Origin: Actinomycetes bacterium
Lineage (GTDB): Bacteria; Actinomycetota; Actinomycetes; Mycobacteriales; Mycobacteriaceae
DNA: 37,185 nt
NCBI GenBank assembly: GCA_023404955.1
Contig: JAEXZY010000119.1
Coordinates: 1-37,185 of the forward strand
Direction of reading: 5' to 3'
Shown here piece by piece: positions 23,178-31,359 of this stretch (within the stretch, counting starts at the first letter, position 1; every line of letters starts with the position of its first letter). The notes under the pieces were generated by a model. It did no database searches. It saw only the letters and a list, made by a program, of their open reading frames with translations, and was not told where the DNA came from. The translations under genes were made by a program, and so were the position numbers.

Positions 23178-23606
23178 ATGGACGAGCTGCGCCGCAAGGG
23201 CCTCGAGAAGATGAACGAGGTCTACGGCTGGGAGATGCCGAACGTCGAGGGCGACCCGTTCTTCGACCTCACTGTCGATCATCTCTTCGGCACCGTCTGG
23301 AACCGGCCGGGATTGTCGATGCGCGACAAACGCATCATGACGCTCACCGTGGTCGCCGCGCTCGGCAACGACGCGCTCGCCGAGATTCAGGCGAATGCGG
23401 CCTTGGGCAACGAGGAGCTGACCGGCGACGAGCTCAAGGAGATGGCGGTGTTCCTGACCCAGTACCTCGGGTTCCCGCTGGGCTCCAAACTCGACGGTGC
23501 GGTCAGCAAGGTGATCAGGAAGCGCAAGAAGGCCGCCGAGCGCGGCGAGGGCGAAGACAAGAAGGCGAACGTCGACGCCGCACTCAAGATGCACTCAGGA
23601 GAGTAG
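23178..23606 (+). CDS. Carboxymuconolactone decarboxylase-like protein (Rv0771-like)
   Basis: A 142-residue all-helical protein of the CMD family (FFDLTVDHLFGTVWNRPGLSMRDKRIMT ... ALGNDALAEIQANAAL). It lacks the CxxC of the AhpD peroxidase branch, so it is nearer the true gamma-CMD branch. The lysine-rich tail KRKKAAERGEGEDKK is unusual and charged. ATG 23178 is 8 bases after AGGAG. The alternative GTG 23169 overlaps that ribosome site and the upstream stop. Same slot as Rv0771. The reaction is unknown; aromatic or ring-lactone chemistry is only suggested by the family. Confidence 0.85.
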   Translation: MDELRRKGLEKMNEVYGWEMPNVEGDPFFDLTVDHLFGTVWNRPGLSMRDKRIMTLTVVAALGNDALAEIQANAALGNEELTGDELKEMAVFLTQYLGFPLGSKLDGAVSKVIRKRKKAAERGEGEDKKANVDAALKMHSGE

Positions 23607-23613
23607 GCGCAAG

Positions 23614-24846
23614 GTGAGCCAACGTAGTAGGTACGCCACGCTGTCGCGCACGCAGCTCGCCACGCTGGTACCGGAACTGCTGCTGATCGGTCAGATGATC
23701 GACCGTTCTGGAATGGCGTGGTGCATCAGTAATTTCGGTCGGGAAGCCATGCTGCAGATCGCGATCGAGGAGTGGATGGGAGCGAGCCCGATCTACACCC
23801 GGCGGATGCAGAAGGCGTTGCGTTACGAGGGCACCGACGTCATCACGATCTTCAAGGGTCTCCAGCTCGACATCGGGGCGCCGCCCCAGTTCATGGATTT
23901 CCGCTACACCGTGCACGATCGCTGGCACGGGGAGTTCCACCTGGACCACTGTGGGGCGTTGCTCGACGTGGAGCCGATGGGGGAGGACTACGTCCGCGGC
24001 ATGTGCCACGACATCGAGGATCCGACGTTCGACGCCACGGCCGTCGCCACCAACCGGCGTGCGCAGATCCGCCCCATCCACCGGCCACCGCGGGTTCCTG
24101 CAGACCGCCGGCCGCACTGCGCGTGGACGGTCGTGATCGACGACGCCCACCCGGAAGTGGCCGATCACCCGGTTCTCGAGAGCATTGCCCGCACCCGCGC
24201 GGCGGGCACCGAGCTCGACCCGATCGACCCCGCAGACGAGGGCAGCAGCGACTACAGCGGAGAGCTGTTGTCGGACTTCGACTTCGGCGCGTTCTCCCAT
24301 TCGGCGCTGGTGCGGATGGCCGATGAGGTCTGCCTGCAGATGCATCTGCTCAATCTCTCGTTCGTGATCGCGGTGGGGGCTCGGGCGGGCGCCGATCAGG
24401 CGTTGGCGACCGAGATCTGCACCAAGCAGCTGATCGGGGTCGCGGGCCTGGCCGCCGAGCGCATCCACCGCGCACTCGAGTTGCCCGACGGAATCGACGG
24501 CGCCGTGGCGATGCTGCGGCTGCACCCCTTGCTCAATCCGGCCGCCTACGTCGACGCCGAGTTCGGGCCGGATTCGGTTGAGGTGCGGAGCTCGCCGGCG
24601 CACGAGGACGGCGCGTGGGTGGCGCTGGTGCATCCCGGGGAGATCCGGCCGCTGCAGGCCGCGGTCGCCGCCGTGGACCCCCATCTCGACGTCGAAGTGG
24701 CCGGCGCCGACACCGACTGGACCGCACGCGTGGTGCGCCGCGACGTCCCCGCCCGCGAACTCGGCGAGGTCGCGGTGGTGAAGTTCAGTGGCGGAGCGTC
24801 TTTCGAGTTCCAGCCGCGCCGGTCGCTGCCGCTGACCGTCGTCTAG
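23614..24846 (+). CDS. 410-residue protein of unknown function at the end of the aldA operon
   Basis: I do not recognise this gene with confidence. It begins at GTG 23614, 7 bases after the CMD gene, so it is part of the operon. In M. tuberculosis the next gene here is purD, so it is extra in this lineage. The N-terminal half (1-150) is helical with FGREAMLQIAIEEW, HLDHCGALLDVEPMGEDYVR and a conserved-looking CHDIEDPTFD. Its layout faintly recalls ATC-hydrolase/DUF6125-type small domains (weak guess). The middle is acidic (about 190-225). The C-terminal half has LVRMADEVCLQMHLLN and FVIAVGARAG. There is no signal peptide or membrane helix. Its stop shares CTAG with the convergent tetR. Confidence 0.7.
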   Translation: MSQRSRYATLSRTQLATLVPELLLIGQMIDRSGMAWCISNFGREAMLQIAIEEWMGASPIYTRRMQKALRYEGTDVITIFKGLQLDIGAPPQFMDFRYTVHDRWHGEFHLDHCGALLDVEPMGEDYVRGMCHDIEDPTFDATAVATNRRAQIRPIHRPPRVPADRRPHCAWTVVIDDAHPEVADHPVLESIARTRAAGTELDPIDPADEGSSDYSGELLSDFDFGAFSHSALVRMADEVCLQMHLLNLSFVIAVGARAGADQALATEICTKQLIGVAGLAAERIHRALELPDGIDGAVAMLRLHPLLNPAAYVDAEFGPDSVEVRSSPAHEDGAWVALVHPGEIRPLQAAVAAVDPHLDVEVAGADTDWTARVVRRDVPARELGEVAVVKFSGGASFEFQPRRSLPLTVV

Positions 24847-25433
24847 CGCTCCAGCGCCCCGCCCACCCACCGGCGCAGGTACGCGCGTAGCTGAGGCCCG
24901 CGGCGCGGCGGGCGTCCCGGGTCGATCACGAACGACTGAATGACCCGCAGCAGGTGCTCGGCGAGCTCGTCGAGATCGTCGTCGCCGTAGCCTCGGGCCG
25001 CCCAATCGACGTCGAGCCGGCCGACCATGTCACGGGCGAACCGCAGGCCCACATCGGAGGTGACCGACTCGGCATGCGAGGTGCCGCCCGGCGCCATCAG
25101 CAACCCGATGTACTTCTCCCTCGGGAGCCACTCCAGGGCCGCGGCAACGGCCTCGGTGACGGCATCGGCGGGGTCGGTGATACCAGCCGCGTGCACCGCC
25201 AGCCGCTCCAGGAACCCGTCGACGGCGCGAACCGCCGCCGCGATCAGGAGCGCCTCGGTGCTGGGGAAGTACCGGTAGACGGTCTGCCGGGTCACCCCGA
25301 CCGAGCGTGCGACATCGGAGATGGAGAAGTCGGCGCCGCGCTCCTCGATGGCCTTGCCCGCTGCCGCCAGGATCCGTGCGATGGCCTCCTCGTCGGAGGC
25401 CGGTTTGGCTCCTGACCAACCGTGGGTGCGCAC
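24843..25433 (-). CDS. TetR family regulator next to the CYP125-like gene
   Basis: A 196-residue TetR-type regulator. The HTH is at about residues 36-56 (FSISDVARSVGVTRQTVYRYF) followed by STEALLIAA and a helical effector domain. It lies 36 bases after the CYP125-like gene on the same strand, so it is probably the second gene of that transcript and its likely regulator. Its stop codon is the reverse of the stop of the convergent 410-residue gene; the palindrome CTAG at 24843-24846 ends both genes. Confidence 0.9.
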   Translation of the reverse strand: MRTHGWSGAKPASDEEAIARILAAAGKAIEERGADFSISDVARSVGVTRQTVYRYFPSTEALLIAAAVRAVDGFLERLAVHAAGITDPADAVTEAVAAALEWLPREKYIGLLMAPGGTSHAESVTSDVGLRFARDMVGRLDVDWAARGYGDDDLDELAEHLLRVIQSFVIDPGRPPRRGPQLRAYLRRWVGGALER

Positions 25434-25469
25434 GATGCACCTTAGATCGCGACGGACGGACCGGCGACG

Positions 25470-26693
25470 CTAGCGGTAGGCGACCCGCAACTCCTTGACG
25501 CCGTTGATCCAGCCCGAGCGCAGACGCGTCGGTTCGGCCAGCTTGGTGATGTCCGGGATCTGCTCGGCGATCTGGTCGAATATCAGCTTGATCTCCATGC
25601 GGGCCAGGTTGGCGCCGATGCAGTAGTGCGCGCCGTTTCCGCCGAACGCCAAATGCGGATTGGGGTCGCGCAGGATGTTGAACTCGAAGGGACGGTCGAA
25701 GACCTCCTCGTCGAAATTCGCCGAGCTGTAGAACAGCCCGACCCGCTGGCCCTCACGGATCAGCGTCCCGCCCACCTCGATGTCCTGGGTGGCCGTGCGC
25801 TGGAAACAGTGCACCGGGGAGGCCCACCGGATGATCTCGTCGACCGCTGTCTGCGGGCGGTCCCGCTTGAACAGCTCCCACTGGTCACGATTCTCGAGGA
25901 ACGCGTTCATGCCGTGCGTCATCGCGTTGCGGGTGGTCTCGTTGCCGGCCACGGCCAGCAGGATGACGAAGAACGCGAACTCGACGTCCGACATGCCGTC
26001 GCCGTCGAGATCGGCCTGCACGAGTCGCGTGACGATGTCGTCGGCGGGGCAGGAGCGACGCTCCTCGGCCATCGCGTACGCGTAGCCCATCAGTTCGGCG
26101 TTCGCGGCGACGTGATCGGTCTCGAAGTCCGGGTCATCGGTGTTCATGATCGCGTTGGTCCATTCGAACAACCTGCGGCGATCCCCTTCCGGCACGCCGA
26201 TGAGGTCAGCGATCGCCTGTAGGGGCAGCGACATGGCCACGTCGTCGACGAAATTGCCGTCGTCCTTGCCCGCCGCCTCGGCCACGATCTCGCGGGCAGC
26301 CAGAGCAAGCTTCTCCTCCAGCGTCGCGACCGCTCGCGGGGTGAACATCCGAGAGACGATCTTGCGCAGCCGGGTGTGTTCGGGGGCGTCGTGGTTGATC
26401 AACAGGGCCTTGGTGAACTCCAACTGCTCCGACGTGACCCCGTCGGGCAGGCGCATCACCGCGCCCTTGCGGTTGGTCGACCACAGCACACCTTCCCGCG
26501 AGATCGCCTTGATGTCGGCGTGCCGGGTGATCACCCAGTAGCCGCCGTCGTCGAACACCGACTGGTGCTGTTCGTTCCACCAGATCGGCGCGGTTCTGCG
26601 CAGCTCGGCGAACTCGGCCACGGGCAGGCCCCGGGCCAGTACATCCGGATCGGTGAAGTCGTAGCCCTCCGGCAGGAAGGGACAGCTCGTCAT
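25470..26693 (-). CDS. CYP125-like cytochrome P450 (steroid side-chain hydroxylase family)
   Basis: A 407-residue P450. The haem ligand is Cys358 in FGGNGAHYCIGANLARM, the I-helix is AGNETTRN, and ExxR is replaced at usual spacing by EIIR. Segments such as FTDPDVLARGLPVAEFAELR, APIWWN, NPADD-like CPADDIVTRL and RLRSGWINGVK follow M. tuberculosis CYP125 closely and other families poorly. CYP125 oxidises the terminal methyl (C26/27) of cholesterol or cholestenone. This one lacks the N-terminal 10-15 residues and the C-terminal extension of Rv3545c and is probably a paralogue. ATG 26693 has GGAGGT 5 bases upstream. The KstR consensus was not seen in its promoter. Confidence 0.88.
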   Translation of the reverse strand: MTSCPFLPEGYDFTDPDVLARGLPVAEFAELRRTAPIWWNEQHQSVFDDGGYWVITRHADIKAISREGVLWSTNRKGAVMRLPDGVTSEQLEFTKALLINHDAPEHTRLRKIVSRMFTPRAVATLEEKLALAAREIVAEAAGKDDGNFVDDVAMSLPLQAIADLIGVPEGDRRRLFEWTNAIMNTDDPDFETDHVAANAELMGYAYAMAEERRSCPADDIVTRLVQADLDGDGMSDVEFAFFVILLAVAGNETTRNAMTHGMNAFLENRDQWELFKRDRPQTAVDEIIRWASPVHCFQRTATQDIEVGGTLIREGQRVGLFYSSANFDEEVFDRPFEFNILRDPNPHLAFGGNGAHYCIGANLARMEIKLIFDQIAEQIPDITKLAEPTRLRSGWINGVKELRVAYR

Positions 26694-26732
26694 GGCGGAC
26701 CTCCAGGTGTGACGTGCGGCACTTCGAATGAC

Positions 26733-26758
26733 CATACACTGTCGCCTCCATCTGTATG
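26733..26758. promoter_or_regulatory. Spaced inverted repeat between the CYP125-like gene and purD
   Basis: CATACA (26733-26738) and TGTATG (26753-26758) are inverted with a 14-base spacer, so their starts are two helical turns apart. The pair sits 40-65 bases before the P450 start and about 50 bases before the divergent purD start. It is a candidate site for the TetR regulator downstream of the P450. Evidence is only the symmetry. Confidence 0.3.
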
Positions 26759-26807
26759 CCCGTGACCATGCGTCGCCGCCGGCCGGAGGGGATTAGGGTG
26801 GTCACCT

Positions 26808-28076
26808 GTGCACGTCCTGGTGATCGGTTCCGGAGCCCGTGAACACGCGCTGCTTCTCGCACTGCGTCGAGATCCCGAGGTGGACGGGCTGTCGGTAGCG
26901 CCCGGCAACGCCGGCACCGCCGCGGTCGCCGACCAGTACGACGTCGACGTGACCTCCGCCGACGAGGTCGTGGCGCTGGCCCGCCGGGTGGGGGCCGATC
27001 TCGTCGTCATCGGCCCGGAGGTGCCGCTGGTCCTCGGGGTGGCCGACGCCGTGCGGGCGGCCGGGGTCGCCTGCTTCGGCCCCACCCGCGACGCGGCGCG
27101 CATCGAAGGCTCGAAGGCGTTCGCCAAAGACGTCATGAGCGCTGCCGGGGTGCGCACCGCGAGCAGTGAGATCGTCGACAACCCGGCGCATCTCGACGCC
27201 GCGCTGGACCGCTTCGGTCCGCCTGCGGGCGAGCAGGCCTGGGTGGTCAAGGACGACGGGCTCGCGGCCGGCAAGGGCGTGGTCGTCACCGCCGATCGCG
27301 AGGTGGCCCGCGCCCATGCGGCGAGCCTGCTCGAGGCCGGCCATCCCGTGCTGCTCGAGTCGTTCCTCGACGGCCCGGAGGTGTCGCTGTTCTGCCTCGT
27401 CGACGGCGACACCGTGGTGCCGCTTCTACCGGCGCAGGACTCCAAGCGGGTCGGCGACGGAGACACCGGCCCCAACACCGGCGGGATGGGCGCCTACACC
27501 CCGCTGCCCTGGCTGCCCGCCGACATGGCCGAGCGCATCGTCGATGAGATCGTCACACCCGTTGCAGCAGAACTGGTTCGGCGCGGCAGCGCGTTCTCCG
27601 GACTGCTGTACGCCGGCCTGGCGATCACGTCGAAAGGCCCAGCGGTCGTCGAATTCAACTGCCGTTTCGGCGATCCCGAGACTCAGGCGGTGCTCGCCCT
27701 GCTCGAGTCGCCGCTCGGTGCGCTCCTGATGGCCGTGGCCACCGGCGATCTGGCGGCGGCACCGCCGCCGCGCTGGCGCGACGGGGCGGCGGTCACCGTC
27801 GTCGTCGCCGCCGAGAACTACCCGGGCCGTCCGCGTGTCGGTGACGTGATCACGGGCGCCGATGCCGACGGCGTGCTGCACGCCGGTACCGCGCGCCGCG
27901 ACGACGGTGCGCTGGTGTCGTCGGGCGGACGGGTGCTCTCCGTGGTGGGGGCCGGTGCCGACCTCGCGGCCGCGCGCGCATCGGCCTACGCCATCCTCGA
28001 CTCGATTCGCTTGCCGGGCAGCCATTTCCGCACCGACATCGGGCTGGCAGCAGCCGACGGACAGATCAGCCTCTAG
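26808..28076 (+). CDS. purD: Phosphoribosylamine-glycine ligase PurD
   Basis: A 422-residue ATP-grasp enzyme, same length as in M. tuberculosis. It joins glycine to phosphoribosylamine in purine synthesis. Motifs are the N-terminal VLVIGSGAREHAL, ATP-grasp WVVKDDGLAAGKGVVV, NTGGMGAYTP, and metal/ATP ligands in VEFNCRFGDPETQ. Start is GTG 26808. It is Rv0772 in the conserved order aldA...purD. The last base pairs CTAG (28073-28076) serve as stop for both purD and the convergent esterase. Confidence 0.97.
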   Translation: MHVLVIGSGAREHALLLALRRDPEVDGLSVAPGNAGTAAVADQYDVDVTSADEVVALARRVGADLVVIGPEVPLVLGVADAVRAAGVACFGPTRDAARIEGSKAFAKDVMSAAGVRTASSEIVDNPAHLDAALDRFGPPAGEQAWVVKDDGLAAGKGVVVTADREVARAHAASLLEAGHPVLLESFLDGPEVSLFCLVDGDTVVPLLPAQDSKRVGDGDTGPNTGGMGAYTPLPWLPADMAERIVDEIVTPVAAELVRRGSAFSGLLYAGLAITSKGPAVVEFNCRFGDPETQAVLALLESPLGALLMAVATGDLAAAPPPRWRDGAAVTVVVAAENYPGRPRVGDVITGADADGVLHAGTARRDDGALVSSGGRVLSVVGAGADLAAARASAYAILDSIRLPGSHFRTDIGLAAADGQISL

Positions 28077-28921
28077 GCAGTCAACAGCGGCGCCATCCAG
28101 GTCAGCTCGGAGCTCAGCTGCGACGACCAGAATGCGGCATCGTGGCCGCCGGGGGAAAAGCCGCCGGCGGGCGGGGCGGGTAGCTGGCTGATGAACTGCC
28201 GGGTCGCTGAGGCGAACGGATCGTCAGTGCCGATGTCGATGCGCAGCGGGATGCCGGTGAGTCCCGCCAGACCCCACACACTGTTCGCGTCGTAATCCGC
28301 CGCACCGTCGAATGCGCCGGGAGCCGCTGCACCGGCGGATGTCCACAGCGCCGGGCTGACCGCGCAGATCGCCGCGGTGCGCCCAGCGCCCAGCCGGGCG
28401 CCCAGCAGCAGGGCGCCGTAGCCGCCCATCGACCACCCGAGGAACCCGACCCGAGATGTGTCGAGGCCCTGCCCGGCGAGCAGCGGGAGGAACTCGTCGA
28501 GCACCATCGCGCCCGCATCGTCGCCGGAGGCGCGGCGATGCCAATACCCGTTGCCGCCGTCGACGGCGGCGAGCGCGAACGGCGGGACACCCGGGGCGAC
28601 CGCGTCCGCGAGGAATTGTTCGGCACCCATCGACATGACCGTGGCGGCGCTGCTGTCCTTGCCGTGCAGCAGGATCACCGGGCGCAGCGGCGCGGTCTGG
28701 CCGGGCGGGCGGGCGATGATCCAGTTGGTCGGTGCACCGCCTCGTGCGGCGGAGGCGAATGTACCGGCCGCGTACGTCGGCGCCGCGGCGGGCGGCGCCG
28801 AGGCCGCCACGGCCCGGGTCAGAGCGGTCACGGTGGTTGCTCCGGCTGCGGTCACGAGTCCGGCCCGGCATCCGAGTCCGAGCATGGCTCGCCGGCTGAT
28901 CGTCGGCATGCGCGTCATCAT
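28073..28921 (-). CDS. Tat-exported alpha/beta-hydrolase esterase (Rv0774c-like)
   Basis: A 282-residue alpha/beta hydrolase. The N-terminus has a twin-arginine signal (SRRAML at 9-14, then a hydrophobic stretch to about 40). The nucleophile Ser164 is in GWSMGG, acid Asp233 or 234 in DIGTDDPF, and His260 in GGHDAAFW. It resembles the antigen-85/esterase-D branch. It occupies the Rv0774c slot, described as an esterase. It probably acts on esters outside the cytoplasmic membrane. Three in-frame ATGs exist (28921, 28918, 28909); any keeps the twin arginines. Confidence 0.88.
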   Translation of the reverse strand: MMTRMPTISRRAMLGLGCRAGLVTAAGATTVTALTRAVAASAPPAAAPTYAAGTFASAARGGAPTNWIIARPPGQTAPLRPVILLHGKDSSAATVMSMGAEQFLADAVAPGVPPFALAAVDGGNGYWHRRASGDDAGAMVLDEFLPLLAGQGLDTSRVGFLGWSMGGYGALLLGARLGAGRTAAICAVSPALWTSAGAAAPGAFDGAADYDANSVWGLAGLTGIPLRIDIGTDDPFASATRQFISQLPAPPAGGFSPGGHDAAFWSSQLSSELTWMAPLLTA

Positions 28922-28980
28922 GCCATCGGTGTCTGAGTGAATTGCCGAAAGCCCGATGCCGTACCCCCGTGACTGGCACG

Positions 28981-29589
28981 ATGCTAGACGTGACGGCAGC
29001 AGTCACTCCCAAGGGAGAGCGTCGGCGGTATGCGCTGGTCAGCGCCGCTGCCGACCTGCTGTGCGAGGGTGGCTTCGACGCGGTGCGCCATCGCGCCGTG
29101 GCGCGCCGGGCCGGGCTTCCGCTGGCGTCGACGACGTACTACTTTTCTTCGCTGGACGACCTGATCGCGCATGCCGTCGAATACGTCGGCGTGCTGGAGA
29201 CCCAGGACCTCCAGAATCGCGTCGCGGACCTCTCGCGGCGACGGCGAGGCCCCGAATCGACCGCCGACATCCTGGTCGATCTCCTCGTCGGTGACAGCCG
29301 CGAACGGGTGACCGAACAGCTGATCTCCCGCTACGAACGACTGATCGCCTGCGCCCGTCAACCCAACCTGCGCGACATCCAGCGAAGAATCCTCAAGCAC
29401 CGCACCGATGCGGTGATCGCGGTCGTCGAGCGGTGTGGCCGCTCGGTGCGACCCGAGTTGCTGACCGCGCTGGTGTGCGCGGTCGACGGGGCCGTGGTGG
29501 CCGCGCTCGTCGGTGACGGCGACGGACCACGCGCCACGGCGCGGGCGACGTTGATCGACGTGCTCGACGTGCTGGCTCCCTACACTTAG
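28981..29589 (+). CDS. TetR family regulator (Rv0775-like)
   Basis: A 202-residue TetR-type regulator with HTH near residues 30-52 (FDAVRHRAVARRAGLPLASTTYYF). The N-terminus MLDVTAAVTPKGERRRYALV is as in Rv0775, which supports ATG 28981. No ribosome site precedes it, so a leaderless mRNA is likely. It is divergent from the esterase gene with a 59-base gap, so it may control the esterase and, 74 bases downstream on the same strand, the permease. I see no clear palindrome in the gap. Confidence 0.88.
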   Translation: MLDVTAAVTPKGERRRYALVSAAADLLCEGGFDAVRHRAVARRAGLPLASTTYYFSSLDDLIAHAVEYVGVLETQDLQNRVADLSRRRRGPESTADILVDLLVGDSRERVTEQLISRYERLIACARQPNLRDIQRRILKHRTDAVIAVVERCGRSVRPELLTALVCAVDGAVVAALVGDGDGPRATARATLIDVLDVLAPYT

Positions 29590-29663
29590 CGCGCGTTGCC
29601 TCTGCGGCACGGGGCGCGGTGACCGAAGATGGGTGGATCGAGCGAGAGGCAGGGGGAGGCGCG

Positions 29664-31097
29664 ATGGCGGAGCCGGCGACCGGCGAGGTGACTCAGCAAC
29701 CCGAGTTGAAGCGGGTGATGGGACCGGGCCTGCTGCTGCTGTTCGTGGTCGGGGACATCCTCGGCACCGGCGTGTACGCGCTCGTCGGCGACGTCGCCGC
29801 CGAAGTCGGTGGCGCAGCCTGGCTTCCGTTCCTCGTGGCGTTCGGCGTCGCCACCATCACCGCGTTCAGCTACCTGGAACTGGTGACCAAGTACCCGCAG
29901 GCCGCCGGCGCGGCGCTCTATGCGCACAAGGCGTTCGGCATCCACTTCGTCACCTTCTTGGTGGCCTTCGTTGTCATGTGCTCCGGAATCACCTCCGCCT
30001 CAACAGCTTCCAGAGCTTTCGCGGCGAATTTCTTCACCGGCATCGACGTCGACGCATCCAAACTCGGCGTCGCGCTGCTGGCCCTGGGTTTCATGGCGGC
30101 GCTGGCCGCCATCAACTATCGCGGGGTGGGGGAGAGCGTCAAGCTCAACGTCGTCCTGACGATCGTCGAGATCACCGGCCTGGTGGTCGTGATCCTCGTC
30201 GGCCTGTGGGCGTTCACCAGCAGCGCCGACGTGGACTTCTCCCGCATCGTCGCGTTCGAGACCGCCGAGGACAAGAACACCTTCCTCGCGGTGACCGCTG
30301 CGACGTCGCTGGCCTTCTTCGCCATGGTCGGCTTCGAGGACTCGGTCAACATGGCCGAGGAGACCAAGGATCCGGTCAAGACGTTTCCCAAGATCCTGCT
30401 GTCGGGGCTGTCGATCGCCGGGGTCGTCTACATCCTCGTCTCGATCGTCGCGGTGGCGCTGGTCCCGATCGGCGAGTTGGAGGCGAGTGACACTCCGTTG
30501 GTCGAGGTCGTGAAGGCCGGCGCCCCCGGGCTGCCGATCGACTCGATCCTGCCGTTCATGACGATGTTCGCCGTCTCGAACACCGCGCTGATCAACATGC
30601 TGATGGCGAGCCGGCTGATCTACGGCATGGCCCGCCAGCACGTGCTGCCTCCGGTGCTGGGAACCGTGCATCCGACGCGCCGCTCGCCGTGGGTGGCGAT
30701 CGCGTTCACCACGCTGATCGCCTTCGGTCTGATCCTCTACGTCAGCGCTTTCGCGAGCAGCAACGCGATTTCGGTGCTCGGCGGCACCACGAGCCTGCTC
30801 CTGCTCGCGGTGTTCGCGGTCGTCAACGTGGCGGTCCTGGTGCTCCGCCGCGACGTACGCGAGGCCGGTGGGCATTTCAAGACGCCGACGATTCTGCCGG
30901 TCATCGGGTTCCTCGTGTCGCTGTACCTGGTGACACCGCTGTCCGGCCGACCCGCTCAGCAGTACATCGTGGCCGGGGTGCTCGTCGCACTCGGCGTGGT
31001 GCTGTTCTTCGTCACCCAGTTGATCAACCGCCAGCTCGGCATCCGCGACGCGCACATCACCGATCCGACGCACCTGGGCGCCGGTCCGAACGACTGA
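29664..31097 (+). CDS. APC superfamily amino acid permease
   Basis: A 477-residue polytopic membrane transporter with about 12 hydrophobic segments. It starts with the APC signature GPGLLLLFVVGDILGTGVYAL (TM1) and has the conserved GFEDSVNMAEETKDP cytoplasmic loop after TM6. It imports amino acids or related amines by proton symport or exchange; the substrate is not readable. ATG 29664 has AGGGGGAGG 4 bases upstream. An earlier in-frame start at 29619 lacks this. It lies next to sdaA and the demethylase, so an N-methylated amino acid, serine or sarcosine is a plausible substrate (inference). Confidence 0.9.
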   Translation: MAEPATGEVTQQPELKRVMGPGLLLLFVVGDILGTGVYALVGDVAAEVGGAAWLPFLVAFGVATITAFSYLELVTKYPQAAGAALYAHKAFGIHFVTFLVAFVVMCSGITSASTASRAFAANFFTGIDVDASKLGVALLALGFMAALAAINYRGVGESVKLNVVLTIVEITGLVVVILVGLWAFTSSADVDFSRIVAFETAEDKNTFLAVTAATSLAFFAMVGFEDSVNMAEETKDPVKTFPKILLSGLSIAGVVYILVSIVAVALVPIGELEASDTPLVEVVKAGAPGLPIDSILPFMTMFAVSNTALINMLMASRLIYGMARQHVLPPVLGTVHPTRRSPWVAIAFTTLIAFGLILYVSAFASSNAISVLGGTTSLLLLAVFAVVNVAVLVLRRDVREAGGHFKTPTILPVIGFLVSLYLVTPLSGRPAQQYIVAGVLVALGVVLFFVTQLINRQLGIRDAHITDPTHLGAGPND

Positions 31098-31098
31098 C

Positions 31099-31359
31099 TC
31101 AGACCGCCGCCGGGTGACGCCTGCGGGCGGCGGCCCGGTCCAGCAGATCCTGATCGGCAGCGGCCAGCGGCACGTGTGCCGACAGGTACACGTCGACCAC
31201 CGCGTCAAACCGGCGCATCACCGCGCTGGGAGTGATACCGAACCAGCTGCGGCACTCCGTGTCGGACAGCGGCCGCCCGGCCGGCTGAGCCACCACGAAC
31301 AACAGGATCTGACGGTCGTACCAATCCAGGTGCATCTGTTCCACCTCAGCACTCCACAT
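31099..31359 (-). CDS. Small DUF3263-like protein coupled to sdaA
   Basis: An 86-residue protein (MWSAEVEQMHLDWYDRQI...). The core DRQILLFVV ... SDTECRSWFGITPSAVMRRFDAVVD looks like a helix-turn-helix of the DUF3263 type found in actinobacteria, with a basic end (RAAARRRH). ATG 31359 overlaps the sdaA stop by 14 bases and has GGAG 7 bases upstream. The alternative ATG 31335 has GAGGT and would give 78 residues. It is co-translated with serine dehydratase; a local regulator is possible but unproven. Confidence 0.65.
   Translation of the reverse strand: MWSAEVEQMHLDWYDRQILLFVVAQPAGRPLSDTECRSWFGITPSAVMRRFDAVVDVYLSAHVPLAAADQDLLDRAAARRRHPAAV

Noticed and set aside
26694..26807. KstR box in the CYP125-like promoter
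   Set aside because: I looked for AACnnGTT symmetry because CYP125 of M. tuberculosis is KstR-controlled; none is present here.
28942..28980. Extended start for the Rv0775-like TetR
   Set aside because: The extra 13 residues (MPKARCRTPVTGT) are unlike the family, and M. tuberculosis Rv0775 begins at MLDVTAAVTPKG, matching ATG 28981.
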